Positions 51,057-59,451 of a DNA stretch of 64,000 bases are shown here, piece by piece. Made by a program: the position numbers and the translations under genes. Source of the DNA: Achromobacter xylosoxidans A8 (GTDB lineage Bacteria; Pseudomonadota; Gammaproteobacteria; Burkholderiales; Burkholderiaceae_B). The notes under the pieces were generated by a model, which had not been told where the DNA came from, made no database searches, and saw only the letters and a program-made list of their open reading frames with translations. The DNA is taken from contig NC_014640.1 in NCBI RefSeq assembly GCF_000165835.1, positions 6,758,001 to 6,822,000 of the forward strand, in the 5' to 3' direction. How positions within the stretch are numbered: position 1 is the stretch's first letter; each line of letters starts with the position of its first letter.

Positions 51057-51819
51057 AGCTCCAGCCTTCCAGGCGCAAGGTCGCGCGCACCAGGCGCTGC
51101 TCTTCCTGCTCGATATCGGCCAGGCTCTGGCGCACGCTGTCTACGTGGTCCGCAGCCGCCTTGCGCGCCTGCTCCGGCTGGCGCGCCGTCACGGCGTTGA
51201 ACAGCCGCGTGTGCTGGCGGTCGATCTGACGCTTCTCTGGCTGGCGGTGGTACAGGTTGTTGACGCAGGCGAAGACCGATCCCAGCAGCAGATCCGTCAG
51301 GGATTGAAGCGTGTGCACCAGCACCGGATTGTGCGAAGCCTCGCAGATGGCCAGGTGGAAAGCATGGTCCAGGTGCGCATGCGTCGCCGTGTCGGTGGCC
51401 GTGCCTTGGGCCGCCACCATTTCGTCGTAGCGGCGGCGGATCATGATGAAGTCCGCCTCGGTGCCGCGTATGGCGGCCAGCCGCGCGGACTCGGCCTCCA
51501 GCAGCGAACGCACTTCCAGCAAGTCATAGAGCGTGCGCGGCTGCGAATTGAACAAGTGCATCAAGGGGCCGGCGTCCACCTTCGAGATATGCGCCACATA
51601 GGAACCCTTGCCCTGCGCGGTATGGATGATCTCGCGCGCGCGCAACAGCTTCAGCCCTTCGCGCAGCGCCGTGCGCGACACGCCGAGCTTCTCGGTCAGG
51701 CGCCGTTCGGAAGGCAGCGCCTGGCCGGCCTTCAGCACCCCGTCCAGGATCAGGCGCTCGATCCGCTCGGCGACCTCGTCCGCCACCTGGCGGGGCTTTT
51801 CCTCTGTTTCCGCGTACAT
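51055..51819 (-). CDS. glcC: GntR/FadR-family regulator, GlcC-like
   Basis: 254 residues: winged HTH of the GntR type (about 10-75, 'LPSERRLTEKLGVSRTALRE' and 'GKGSYV') and an FCD ligand domain (about 95-230) with metal-binding type residues in 'DHAFHLAICEASHNPVLVHT' and 'QHTRLF' / 'AADHVDSVR'. ATG 51819 has GGAGAG. It is divergent from malate synthase G, and two TGGT-ATG-ACCA operators lie between them. This strongly suggests control of glyoxylate/glycolate use, like GlcC. The gene name rests on context plus family. Confidence 0.82.
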   Translation of the reverse strand: MYAETEEKPRQVADEVAERIERLILDGVLKAGQALPSERRLTEKLGVSRTALREGLKLLRAREIIHTAQGKGSYVAHISKVDAGPLMHLFNSQPRTLYDLLEVRSLLEAESARLAAIRGTEADFIMIRRRYDEMVAAQGTATDTATHAHLDHAFHLAICEASHNPVLVHTLQSLTDLLLGSVFACVNNLYHRQPEKRQIDRQHTRLFNAVTARQPEQARKAAADHVDSVRQSLADIEQEEQRLVRATLRLEGWS

Positions 51820-51836
51820 GCACTCTCCGTCACCAG

Positions 51837-51847
51837 TGGTATGACCA
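51837..51847. promoter_or_regulatory. FadR/GlcC-type operator 1 (TGGTATGACCA)
   Basis: TGGT-ATG-ACCA palindrome, the pattern recognised by FadR-subfamily GntR regulators, 18 bases ahead of the regulator start; suits autoregulation. Confidence 0.75.
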
Positions 51848-51941
51848 AGCGGCACCGCGACTGGGACGCTTGAGAAACACCTCTGTAAGTAGCTGATATA
51901 AAACCATAAAAAATACCGCCTTGCCCATACGGCAGTGCACA

Positions 51942-51958
51942 AACTGGTATGACCAGTT
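51942..51958. promoter_or_regulatory. FadR/GlcC-type operator 2 (AACTGGTATGACCAGTT)
   Basis: Perfect 7-bp arms AACTGGT and ACCAGTT around ATG, 100 bases ahead of the glcB start. It is the more symmetric of two sites about 107 bp apart, consistent with looping or independent control of glcB. Confidence 0.8.
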
Positions 51959-52057
51959 GGTTTTGATATGGACATTGAGACAGACGCGAACGATGATGTC
52001 GGGACCAGATACGCCCGGCGCGCGGCGTCGGCCAGTCCCTTACCGCTAGAGAACCGC

Positions 52058-54232
52058 ATGACTCAACGCATCCAGCACCACGGCCTGCAAGTGGCGGCCA
52101 ATCTCAACCAATTCATCGAACAGGAAGCCCTGCCCGGCACCGGCCTGGATGCCGACGGCTTCTGGCAAGGCTTCGCGGCCCTGGTGGACGACCTGGCGCC
52201 CAAGAACCGCGCGCTGCTGGCCGAACGTGACCGCCTGCAGGCCGAGCTCGACGCCTGGCACCGCGCCCATCCCGGCCCCATCGCCGATCCGGCCGCCTAC
52301 CGCAAGTTCCTGGAAGGCATCGGCTACCTGCTGCCGCAGCCCGCCAGCGTGCGCGCCACCACCGAAAACGTCGACACCGAAATCTCGCAGCAGGCCGGCC
52401 CGCAGCTGGTTGTGCCCATGTCCAACTCGCGGTACGCGCTGAACGCCGCCAACGCGCGCTGGGGCAGCCTGTACGACGCGCTCTACGGCACCGACGCCAT
52501 TCCCGCCACGCCCGGCGACACGGGGCACGGCTACAACCCGGAACGCGGCGCCGCCGTCATCGCCCGCGCCCGCGCCTTCCTCGACACCGCCGCTCCGCTG
52601 GCCCAGGGCTCGCATGCCGACGCCCGCGGCTATACCGTTGAAAACGGCCAATTGCGCGTGGCGCTGGCCAACGGCGCCACAGGTCTGAAGAACCCCGCGC
52701 AGTTCGCCGGCTACCAGGGCGAGGCGTCCGCCCCCTCGGCCATCCTGCTCAAGAACAACGGCCTGCACTTCGAAATCCAGATCGACCGCGGCCACAGCAT
52801 CGGCGCCACCGACGCCGCAGGCGTCAAGGACGTGCTGGTTGAAGCCGCGCTCACCACCATCATGGACTGCGAGGACTCCATCGCCGCCGTGGACGCCGAC
52901 GACAAGGTCCACGTCTACCGCAACTGGCTCGGCCTGATGAAGGGCGACCTGACCGAGGAGGTCACCAAGGGCGGCAAGACCTTCACCCGCAAGCTCAACG
53001 CCGACCGCAACTACACGCGCCCCGACGGTTCGCCGCTGACCCTGCACGGCCGTTCGCTCATGTTCGTGCGCAACGTCGGCCACCTGATGACCAACCCGGC
53101 CATCCTGGACCGCGAAGGCCGCGAGATCCCCGAAGGCATCCTGGACGCCGTGGTCACCAGCCTGGCCGCCTTGCAAGACCGCCAGCGCAAGCTGAATTCG
53201 CGCACTGGCTCCGTCTACATCGTGAAGCCCAAGATGCACGGCCCGGTCGAAGCCGCCTTCGCCAGCGAATTGTTCGACCGTGTCGAAGACCTGCTGAAGC
53301 TGCCGCGCAACACCCTGAAAATGGGCATCATGGACGAAGAGCGCCGCACCAGCATCAACCTCAAGGCCTGCATCGAGGCCGCCGCCGCGCGCGTGGCCTT
53401 CATCAACACGGGCTTCCTGGACCGCACCGGCGACGAAATGCACTCCAGCATGGAAGCCGGCCCAATGCTGCGCAAGGGCGACATGAAGTCCACCGCCTGG
53501 ATCACCGCCTACGAGCGCAACAACGTGCTGGTCGGGCTGGACGCGGGTTTGCGCGGCCGCGCCCAGATTGGCAAGGGCATGTGGGCCATGCCGGACCTGA
53601 TGGCCGCGATGCTGGAACAGAAGATCGCCCATCCCAAGGCGGGCGCCAACACCGCCTGGGTGCCCTCGCCCACCGCCGCCACGCTGCATGCGCTGCACTA
53701 TCACCAGGTCGACGTGCAGACCGTGCAGCAAGAACTGGAGCGCACCAAGCTCGACAGCGTGCGCGATGATTTGCTGGGCGGCCTGCTGACCGTGCCGGTC
53801 GGAGACCCGTCCAAGTGGTCCGCGCAGGACATCCAGCAGGAACTGGACAACAACGTCCAGGGCATCCTGGGCTACGTGGTGCGCTGGATCGACCAAGGCG
53901 TAGGTTGCTCCAAGGTGCCGGACATCCACAACGTCGGCCTGATGGAAGACCGCGCCACCCTGCGCATCTCCAGCCAGCACATCGCCAACTGGCTGCGCCA
54001 CGGCGTGACCAACCGCGACCAAGTCATGGAAACCTTCAAGCGCATGGCCAAGGTGGTCGACGGCCAGAACGCGGGCGACGCGCTCTATCGTCCGATGGCC
54101 GGCAACTTCGACACGTCGCTGGCGTTCAAGGCCGCCTGCGCCCTGGTGTTCGAAGGCCTGACCCAGCCCAACGGCTACACCGAGCCGCTGCTGCACAAGT
54201 ACCGCCTGGAGTTCAAGGCCGCCCAGGCCTGA
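52058..54232 (+). CDS. glcB: Malate synthase G
   Basis: 724-residue enzyme condensing glyoxylate and acetyl-CoA to malate in the glyoxylate route. Landmarks: '[20 protein letters not shown]', '[14 protein letters not shown]', '[20 protein letters not shown]', 'KPKMHGP' and '[18 protein letters not shown]' (catalytic region), with the catalytic base Asp expected near '[13 protein letters not shown]'. Length is that of isoform G. Start ATG 52058; the frame upstream is non-homologous. Transcribed away from the GlcC-like regulator. Confidence 0.96.
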   Translation: MTQRIQHHGLQVAANLNQFIEQEALPGTGLDADGFWQGFAALVDDLAPKNRALLAERDRLQAELDAWHRAHPGPIADPAAYRKFLEGIGYLLPQPASVRATTENVDTEISQQAGPQLVVPMSNSRYALNAANARWGSLYDALYGTDAIPATPGDTGHGYNPERGAAVIARARAFLDTAAPLAQGSHADARGYTVENGQLRVALANGATGLKNPAQFAGYQGEASAPSAILLKNNGLHFEIQIDRGHSIGATDAAGVKDVLVEAALTTIMDCEDSIAAVDADDKVHVYRNWLGLMKGDLTEEVTKGGKTFTRKLNADRNYTRPDGSPLTLHGRSLMFVRNVGHLMTNPAILDREGREIPEGILDAVVTSLAALQDRQRKLNSRTGSVYIVKPKMHGPVEAAFASELFDRVEDLLKLPRNTLKMGIMDEERRTSINLKACIEAAAARVAFINTGFLDRTGDEMHSSMEAGPMLRKGDMKSTAWITAYERNNVLVGLDAGLRGRAQIGKGMWAMPDLMAAMLEQKIAHPKAGANTAWVPSPTAATLHALHYHQVDVQTVQQELERTKLDSVRDDLLGGLLTVPVGDPSKWSAQDIQQELDNNVQGILGYVVRWIDQGVGCSKVPDIHNVGLMEDRATLRISSQHIANWLRHGVTNRDQVMETFKRMAKVVDGQNAGDALYRPMAGNFDTSLAFKAACALVFEGLTQPNGYTEPLLHKYRLEFKAAQA

Positions 54233-54257
54233 GCCCGACGTGCCAGGCCGCGGCACG

Positions 54258-54290
54258 AAAACCGGACAGCAAAGGCTGTCCGGTTTTTTT
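54258..54290 (+). terminator. Intrinsic terminator of glcB
   Basis: Perfect 12-bp stem AAAACCGGACAG (54258-54269) with CTGTCCGGTTTT (54276-54287), loop CAAAGG, continuing into a T-run of eight. Confidence 0.92.
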
Positions 54291-54324
54291 TGGGGGGTCG
54301 CGCCCCTGAAAAATAATGCGCGCC

Positions 54325-54346
54325 ATTTCGCACGATCGTGCTAAAT
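54325..54346. promoter_or_regulatory. TetR-type operator A (core GCACGATCGTGC)
   Basis: ATTTC-GCACGATCGTGC-TAAAT, a palindrome with one mismatch, ending eight bases before the TetR gene start. The same core is at 55014-55037. A self-repressing site is likely. Confidence 0.8.
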
Positions 54347-54353
54347 TTGCCGC

Positions 54354-54971
54354 ATGACTGCCAAAACCGAGAAAAGCGAACTGACCTTCGCGGCCATTGT
54401 GGACGCGGCCCTGGACATGGCCGCGGCACAGGGCATGGAAAGCCTGTCGCTCGGCCAGGTGGCCAAGCGCCTGGGCATCAGCAAGAGCGGCGTGTTCTCG
54501 CGCGTGGGGTCGCTGGAAGCCTTGCAACAGGCGGTGCTGGACGAATACGACCGGCGTTTCGTCGGAGCCGTGTTCGCGCCAGCCATGGCCTATCCCCGCG
54601 GCCTGCCGCGCCTGAACGCCCTGGTCTCGCTCTGGATCGAACGCGCCAGCAACGTCGAAACGCTCACCGGCTGCATCTATGTGGCTGGCGCCTTCGAGTA
54701 TGACGATGTGGAATCGCCCCTGCGCGCGGTGCTGGAAGGCAATCTGCGGCGCTGGCGCGACGCCATGCTGCGCACGGTCAACCAGGCGCTGGAAGCCGGC
54801 CACGTCAGGCCGGACACGGATCCCGAACAACTCGTGTTCGAGGTCTACAGCCTGATGATCGGGCTGATGCACGATGCCCGCTTCCTGCGCGACCCCAAGG
54901 CTCCCGACCGGGTGCGGGCCGCTTATGAACGATTGATTTCCACCTACCGCAGTTTCAAATACCTCGAGTAG
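54354..54971 (+). CDS. TetR/AcrR family regulator
   Basis: 205 residues. HTH about 10-60 ('AAAQGMESLSLGQVAKRLGI' and 'SKSGVFSRVGSLEALQQAVL'). The ligand domain has 'ALEAGHVRPDTDPEQLVFEV'. Flanked on both sides by a GCACGATCGTGC palindrome, so it most likely represses itself and the small gene plus hydrolase downstream. Confidence 0.9.
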   Translation: MTAKTEKSELTFAAIVDAALDMAAAQGMESLSLGQVAKRLGISKSGVFSRVGSLEALQQAVLDEYDRRFVGAVFAPAMAYPRGLPRLNALVSLWIERASNVETLTGCIYVAGAFEYDDVESPLRAVLEGNLRRWRDAMLRTVNQALEAGHVRPDTDPEQLVFEVYSLMIGLMHDARFLRDPKAPDRVRAAYERLISTYRSFKYLE

Positions 54972-55013
54972 TCGTCTTTCTTGCGCCGGCCTGTGCCGGC
55001 AATTCTTCACTTT

Positions 55014-55037
55014 AATTTCGCACGATCGTGCGAAATT
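55014..55037. promoter_or_regulatory. TetR-type operator B (perfect 24-bp palindrome)
   Basis: Arm AATTTCGCACGA (55014-55025) is followed by its exact complement TCGTGCGAAATT (55026-55037). It lies 15 bases ahead of a small gene start and shares its core with operator A. Confidence 0.9.
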
Positions 55038-55052
55038 TGACAGGAGTCTGAC

Positions 55053-55166
55053 ATGTGGATCCTTATCGCAGTGATCGCCGTTTCAGCAGGAGCCAGAGTC
55101 TGGCTGCAGTGGCGTGCCCTGCTGAAACAGTTGCCGGACTGCGCCGAGCATCTGGTACTTTTCTAG
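55053..55166 (+). CDS. Small membrane peptide (37 aa) under the TetR-type operator
   Basis: Reads MWILIAVIAVSAGARVWLQW at the start and ends LVLF; AGGAG lies eight bases before the ATG. Residues 1-15 are one hydrophobic helix, followed by a basic turn and a short amphipathic part with a lone Cys. It starts 15 bases after operator B and stops six bases before the cysteine hydrolase gene, so the two are probably co-transcribed. No function is recognised; a leader for the hydrolase is an alternative. Confidence 0.6.
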   Translation: MWILIAVIAVSAGARVWLQWRALLKQLPDCAEHLVLF

Positions 55167-55172
55167 AAAGAC

Positions 55173-56081
55173 ATGGCCATCCCGTTCTATATTTCGAGTT
55201 CGCCTCCCCCGAACGTCGTCATGCCGCGCTCCAATCATCTACTGATCATCGATCCGCAGAATGACTTCTGCGACCTGCCTGAGTCCTACCTGCCCAGGGA
55301 TCCCGTGACAGGCGCTGCGCATGCGCCCGCCCTGCCGGTGGCTGGCGCGCACGCCGACATGCAGCGGCTGGCGCGCTTCATCGACACGGCCGCGCCCGCG
55401 CTCACGTCGATCACGGTGACGCTGGATTCGCACCACCGCCTGGACATCGCCCATCCGACCTTCTGGTCCACCGGCGATGGCCAAGCCGTGGCTCCATACA
55501 CGCCGATCACGGCGGCGCAGCTGCGCGCAGGCGAATTCCGGCCGCGCCACGCCGACGACCTGCCGCGCACCTTGTCCTACCTGGACGAACTGGAAGCGCG
55601 CGGCCGCTACACCCTGATGGTGTGGCCGCTGCATTGCGAGATCGGCACCTGGGGCCACAACGTGCATGCCGACGTGCGCGCCGCCTACAGTCGTTGGGAA
55701 GACGAGCGCCAGTTCATCGTGCGCAAGGTGCCCAAAGGCATGAACCCCTGGACCGAGCACTACAGCGCGCTGATGGCCGAAGTCCCCGACGCCGACGATC
55801 CGCGCAGCCAACTCAACCACAGCCTGCTGGATTCGCTGGACCGCGCCGAAACCATCCTCATCGCCGGCCAGGCCGGCAGCCATTGCGTCAAGGCCACCGT
55901 CGAACACCTGGCCGAGCATCTGCCCGGCCGCGACCTGTCGCGCCTGGTCCTGCTGACCGACTGCATGAGCCCGGTCGCGGGCTTCGAAGACGCACAGGCG
56001 ACATTCCAGCAGCGCATGCGCGACCTGGGCATACAGGCGCGCACCAGCGTCGACATGGCGCGGGCGCTGCTCGCGGCCTGA
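55173..56081 (+). CDS. Cysteine hydrolase (isochorismatase/nicotinamidase superfamily)
   Basis: 302 residues. 'NHLLIIDPQNDFCDLPESYL' carries the catalytic Asp, 'TVTLDSHHRLDIAHPTFW' resembles the metal site of nicotinamidases, and the nucleophile is in 'AGQAGSHCVKATVEHLAEHL'. ATG 55173 follows AGAAAG; an internal ATG at 55221 gives a family-like start too. It hydrolyses an amide or ester bond in a small molecule, as yet unknown. Induced presumably when the TetR regulator lets go of operator B. Confidence 0.88.
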   Translation: MAIPFYISSSPPPNVVMPRSNHLLIIDPQNDFCDLPESYLPRDPVTGAAHAPALPVAGAHADMQRLARFIDTAAPALTSITVTLDSHHRLDIAHPTFWSTGDGQAVAPYTPITAAQLRAGEFRPRHADDLPRTLSYLDELEARGRYTLMVWPLHCEIGTWGHNVHADVRAAYSRWEDERQFIVRKVPKGMNPWTEHYSALMAEVPDADDPRSQLNHSLLDSLDRAETILIAGQAGSHCVKATVEHLAEHLPGRDLSRLVLLTDCMSPVAGFEDAQATFQQRMRDLGIQARTSVDMARALLAA

Positions 56082-56099
56082 TTTCGCCGCGCAAAGACA

Positions 56100-56128
56100 A
56101 CGGCCGCCTGCTTGCGCATGGCGGCCGT
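56100..56128. terminator. Hairpin between convergent hydrolase and TetR genes
   Basis: ACGGCCGCC (56100-56108) and GGCGGCCGT (56120-56128) with an 11-base loop; located 18 bases after the hydrolase stop and 23 before the TetR stop. No T-run. Confidence 0.5.
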
Positions 56129-56150
56129 GGCTGACAGGCTGAAGAAGCGT

Positions 56151-56744
56151 TCAGGCGCCGCCTTCGTGGCCTTCGCACTGCACGTACAAGGCGCCGATCG
56201 CTTCGCACAGGGCGGCGGGTTGCTGGAACAGGCGCGCAATCAGTATGCAGCCCTGCACCGTGGCGAACACCGCGCGGCCGGCCGCCTCGGGCGTGCCGGA
56301 GAACTTCATCGTGCCCTGCGCCGCGCCTTCGGCCAGCACCCGGGCCAGCCAGGCTTCGTGCGCGCGGAAGAATCCCTGCAATGCGCCGCGCACACGTTCG
56401 GGCAGCGAGTTCACCTCGGCCGCCAGCATGCCGGCCAGACAGAGTTCGCCGGACCCGCAGGCGCGCGACTCCATCATCGACAGATATTGATCCAGCTGCT
56501 CCTGCGCCCGCAGCGAAGTATCGATGGCGCGTATGGCAGCCAGCGCACGCGTGCTGTAGGCGTCGACAGCTTCGTAGAGCAAGTCGTCCTTGCCCGGAAA
56601 GTAATAGTGGATGCTGGACGTCTTCACGCCCACGTGCTCAGCCAGGTCGCGATAGCTGAAGCCGTTGCATCCGCGCGTGCGGATCAGCTTCTCGGCATGA
56701 GCCAGAAGCTGTTCGCGAGTGGTGTTGGAAGTAGGAGTGTCCAT
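56151..56744 (-). CDS. TetR/AcrR family regulator
   Basis: 197 residues. HTH about 10-55: 'AEKLIRTRGCNGFSYRDLAE', 'HVGVKTSSIHYYFPGKDDLL'. The C-terminal ligand domain holds two cysteines ('RACGSGELCLAGM'), of the type seen in thiol- or electrophile-sensing members. A near-palindrome ACCTA-CTAA-TAGGT lies 12 bases upstream of its start. Similar sequences stand ahead of both DUF4148 genes that follow on the map, pointing to a small local regulon. Confidence 0.9.
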   Translation of the reverse strand: MDTPTSNTTREQLLAHAEKLIRTRGCNGFSYRDLAEHVGVKTSSIHYYFPGKDDLLYEAVDAYSTRALAAIRAIDTSLRAQEQLDQYLSMMESRACGSGELCLAGMLAAEVNSLPERVRGALQGFFRAHEAWLARVLAEGAAQGTMKFSGTPEAAGRAVFATVQGCILIARLFQQPAALCEAIGALYVQCEGHEGGA

Positions 56745-56755
56745 GGCTGAATATT

Positions 56756-56769
56756 ACCTACTAATAGGT
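56756..56769. promoter_or_regulatory. TetR operator-like site 1 (ACCTACTAATAGGT)
   Basis: Inverted repeat ACCTA/TAGGT just ahead of the TetR gene; related to the sites at 57228, 57610 and 57718. Confidence 0.65.
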
Positions 56770-56874
56770 TGATTCGTCATCGGTTCCGGCAGCGTTGCCA
56801 CTGCTCCAAAACCCTTGCGGATCCCGGCCGGGAAACATCCCGCCCCCCGGGATCCGCATGTGCCGGCATCAGAT

Positions 56875-57180
56875 TCAGCCTTGCACGGGCGGGTAGGCCA
56901 GTTCGCCACTGTCGGTCAGGCCATGCGCACGGGCGGCGGCCAGTTCTTGCTGCACTTGCGCGCGGGTCTTGTCGCCGGTGGCGGCAAACAGGGTCGTCGG
57001 GTAGCCTTCTTCGCCAGACACCAGTTCGCCATTGGCGCGGGCTTGGGCCAACTCTTCTTGCACCTGGGCGCGGGTCACCGTGCTTTCGGTGTTCAGGGGA
57101 GGCGGGTAGCCCAGCTCGCCGGCTTGGGCGGCGCCGATGAAGGAGGCGGACAGGATCAGGGCGGATACGAGGGTCTTCAT
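56875..57180 (-). CDS. Secreted DUF4148 protein (paralogue 1)
   Basis: 101 residues: signal peptide about 1-20 ('MKTLVSALILSASFIGAAQA-GE'), then two DUF4148 units with 'TRAQVQEELAQARANGELV', 'TRAQVQQELAAARAHGLTD' and a 'YPPVQG' end. It is nearly identical to the gene at 57264, so a recent tandem duplication. An operator-like palindrome lies 48 bases upstream of its start. Expected in the periplasm; function unknown. Confidence 0.9.
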   Translation of the reverse strand: MKTLVSALILSASFIGAAQAGELGYPPPLNTESTVTRAQVQEELAQARANGELVSGEEGYPTTLFAATGDKTRAQVQQELAAARAHGLTDSGELAYPPVQG

Positions 57181-57227
57181 GGTTGATCTCCAGTAAGGAT
57201 CGGGTGCTGCATTCGGGATTCGAAAAG

Positions 57228-57245
57228 CTATCTACTTATAGATAG
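57228..57245. promoter_or_regulatory. TetR operator-like site 2 (CTATCTACTTATAGATAG)
   Basis: Inverted repeat CTATCTA/TAGATAG (half-sites separated by CTTA) ahead of DUF4148 paralogue 1. Confidence 0.65.
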
Positions 57246-57263
57246 ATTTGATGTGAAAAATAC

Positions 57264-57569
57264 TCAGCCTTGCACGGGCGGATAAGCCAGTTCGCTGCTG
57301 TCAGTCAGGCCTTGAGCGCGGGCGGCGGCCAGTTCTTTCTGGACTTGGGCGCGGCTCTTGTCGCCGGAGGCAGCAAAAATCGTGGCGGCGTAGCCTTCTT
57401 CGCCGGACACCAGTTCGCCATTGGCGCGGGCCTGGGCCAGCTCTTGTTGCACCTGGGTGCCGGTCACCGTGCTTTCGGTGTTCAGGGCGGGCGGATAGTC
57501 CAGTTCGCCGGCTTGGGCGGCGCCGATGAAGGAAGCGGACAGGATCAGGGCGGATACGAGGGTCTTCAT
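57264..57569 (-). CDS. Secreted DUF4148 protein (paralogue 2)
   Basis: 101 residues, differing from its neighbour at scattered positions only (for example GELDYPPAL against GELGYPPPL). It has the same signal peptide, two DUF4148 units and a YPPVQG end. ATG 57569 chosen over the frame start 57605 because it matches the paralogue exactly and has GGAGATCAACC upstream. An operator-like site lies 41 bases ahead. Confidence 0.9.
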   Translation of the reverse strand: MKTLVSALILSASFIGAAQAGELDYPPALNTESTVTGTQVQQELAQARANGELVSGEEGYAATIFAASGDKSRAQVQKELAAARAQGLTDSSELAYPPVQG

Positions 57570-57609
57570 GGTTGATCTCCAGATAACGATTACGTAGCGG
57601 TTCAAAAAA

Positions 57610-57627
57610 CTATCTACTTATAGGTAG
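57610..57627. promoter_or_regulatory. TetR operator-like site 3 (CTATCTACTTATAGGTAG)
   Basis: Same pattern as sites 1, 2 and 4; lies 41 bases ahead of DUF4148 paralogue 2. Confidence 0.65.
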
Positions 57628-57717
57628 ATGAAGAGGGAAATAAAAAAACGGTCCTACTGTATTTCTGGTTTCGACTGCGGCGGGGTGTTTGGTTTGCTGC
57701 GTCGATGGATGAATCTT

Positions 57718-57734
57718 ATCTACTACTAGGTAGA
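57718..57734. promoter_or_regulatory. TetR operator-like site 4 (ATCTACTACTAGGTAGA)
   Basis: Fourth copy of the pattern, about 150 bases ahead of DUF4148 paralogue 2; may be a second site of the same promoter or serve an undetected transcript. Confidence 0.55.
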
Positions 57735-57891
57735 CAACGCAAGAGGGTTTTGTGAAACAAAATGCTTCAACCCGCCTCACCGTTTGGCGCGACTGCCGAT
57801 TGAACCCTGTCTCGGGTCCGTCCAGCGAGAAGCTGCAACGCCTGCGGCATGCCGGCGCGCATGTCGCAGGCATGCGAACCCGGACAATCCT

Positions 57892-59442
57892 TCACCCCAA
57901 CACTTGCCGCCGGGGCCGCGCCGGAGCGATGGCCGCGCCTATGGGTTGGCCGGAGGCCGGCACGGCGCGCTCACGGCCCCAAGCGCGAATGTTCTCGATT
58001 TGTTCCGGGGCGGTCTTCGACAACGGCACCACATTGCGGAAGCTGTCGCGGAACAGTTCGGGCGTGACGGCCGCGTCACCGCTGAGATAGGCCTCCTTGA
58101 CGACTTCGCGCACGGCGGCTTCCAGGTCCGAACCAGCGAAACCGTCAGACAACTCCACCAGTTCATCCATCAAAGCCTGCGGCTGCGCGGCTTTCAGGCC
58201 ACGCTTGATATAGATGTCGATGATCTCGTGACGCTCGTGCGCGGTGGGCAGGTCCACGAAGAATAACTCGTCGAACCGGCCACGGCGCAGCAGCTCGGGC
58301 GGCAACTTCGACACGTCATTGGCCGTGGCCACCACGAACACCCGCGACCGGGCTTCCTGCAGCCAGTAGAGGAACTGCCCCACCAGCCGGGTCGACGTGC
58401 CGCCGTCGCCCGACCCCTGCGCGCCGGCCAGGCCCTTCTCGATCTCGTCGATCCACAGTATGCAGGGCGCCACATGGTCCGCCGTGGCCAGCGCGTCCTT
58501 AAGGCGCGATTCGCTCTGGCCCAGATACTGGCCGTGGATCGTGGACAGGTCCAGGCGATACAGCGGCAAGCTCCAGCTCGCCGCGATGGCCTTGGCGGAC
58601 AGAGACTTGCCGCAGCCCGGCACACCCACCAGCAGCACGCCACGCGGCGGACGGATGCCGCGTTCGCGCAGGTCGGCGGTCAGCAGCGGCCGCTCCTTGT
58701 CCAGCCAGGCCTTCAGGCCGCCCAGCCCCCCCACGCTCAGTTCGTTGCCGCGCACCGACACGCGTTCGATGCCGCTGATGTCAGCGAAAATGCGATCCTT
58801 GGCGTGCATGAGTTCCACCATGTCGCTCTTGGCGATGCGGCCATTGGCCAGCAACGTGGCGATGATGTTCTCGGCTTCGATGCGCGAGATGCCCGCGAGG
58901 ATCGCAGCGGCGCGGCGCTCATCATCGGTGTCCCATTCGATCTCGAAGTGGCTGCGGTACGCCTCCAGCGTATCGTGGATGATGGCGTACATCTCGTCCT
59001 CGCTTGGCGCGGAGAGCGTCAGCGCCATGCCGGCCCGCTGGAGTTGGCCCCACACCGGTTTGGTCGTGATGACTATGACCACGCCGCTGTGCTCAGCGGC
59101 CAGCATCACGACATCGAGCAAATGACGGGCAGAGGCAGTGTCGTCCTCGATGTCCGAGATTTCAGTCAACACGCAGGACAGATTCTGGCGCTGCGCGAAC
59201 TGCTGGCTCGCGAAGTCGACCGCGCCTGTGACCGAGCGGTCTTCGTTCACGCTGCGGCCGGTCGCGAGTTCGCGCGTGCCCTGCGACAGGGTGTGCACGA
59301 AGATGGGCGCGTTGAGCGGCGCCACCACTTCGCGCAACAGCTCCAGCACCCGGCTGCGCTCGGCGCTGCGGATCGAAATGAAGGGAATGCGGGCCTTGAG
59401 GTAACGCGTCAGCGTGGCCTTGAACTCGGTCGTGTCGCTCAT
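57892..59442 (-). CDS. AAA ATPase, Ycf46-like
   Basis: 516 residues. A divergent N-terminal half (about 1-240) resembles a degenerate AAA-like fold ('[15 protein letters not shown]', '[14 protein letters not shown]'). The C-terminal half (about 260-480) is an active-looking AAA module: Walker A 'GVPGCGKS' (273-280), Walker B '[10 protein letters not shown]' (328-337), sensor 1 'VATAND' (371-376) and arginine-finger region 'RRGRFDE' (386-392). No membrane helix or protease domain. Last gene of a tight five-gene operon; it may remodel a complex formed by the other products. Function unknown. Confidence 0.88.
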   Translation of the reverse strand: MSDTTEFKATLTRYLKARIPFISIRSAERSRVLELLREVVAPLNAPIFVHTLSQGTRELATGRSVNEDRSVTGAVDFASQQFAQRQNLSCVLTEISDIEDDTASARHLLDVVMLAAEHSGVVIVITTKPVWGQLQRAGMALTLSAPSEDEMYAIIHDTLEAYRSHFEIEWDTDDERRAAAILAGISRIEAENIIATLLANGRIAKSDMVELMHAKDRIFADISGIERVSVRGNELSVGGLGGLKAWLDKERPLLTADLRERGIRPPRGVLLVGVPGCGKSLSAKAIAASWSLPLYRLDLSTIHGQYLGQSESRLKDALATADHVAPCILWIDEIEKGLAGAQGSGDGGTSTRLVGQFLYWLQEARSRVFVVATANDVSKLPPELLRRGRFDELFFVDLPTAHERHEIIDIYIKRGLKAAQPQALMDELVELSDGFAGSDLEAAVREVVKEAYLSGDAAVTPELFRDSFRNVVPLSKTAPEQIENIRAWGRERAVPASGQPIGAAIAPARPRRQVLG

Positions 59443-59451
59443 GGATCGATA

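Larger units (their letters stand above)
57570..57891. other. Intergenic region holding two operator-like palindromes
   Basis: 322 bases between DUF4148 paralogue 2 and the end of the AAA ATPase gene. Contains operator-like sites at 57610-57627 and 57718-57734 and A-rich promoter-like sequence. Frames through it on either strand do not look like a protein. Confidence 0.5.

Noticed and set aside
52046-54256. 736-aa minus-strand frame opposite glcB
   Set aside because: Antisense shadow of malate synthase G; composition is unlike a protein and no ribosome site or motif is seen.
57610-57873. 87-aa minus-strand frame in the DUF4148/ATPase gap
   Set aside because: No ribosome site, overlaps operator-like palindromes and has no protein-like pattern.
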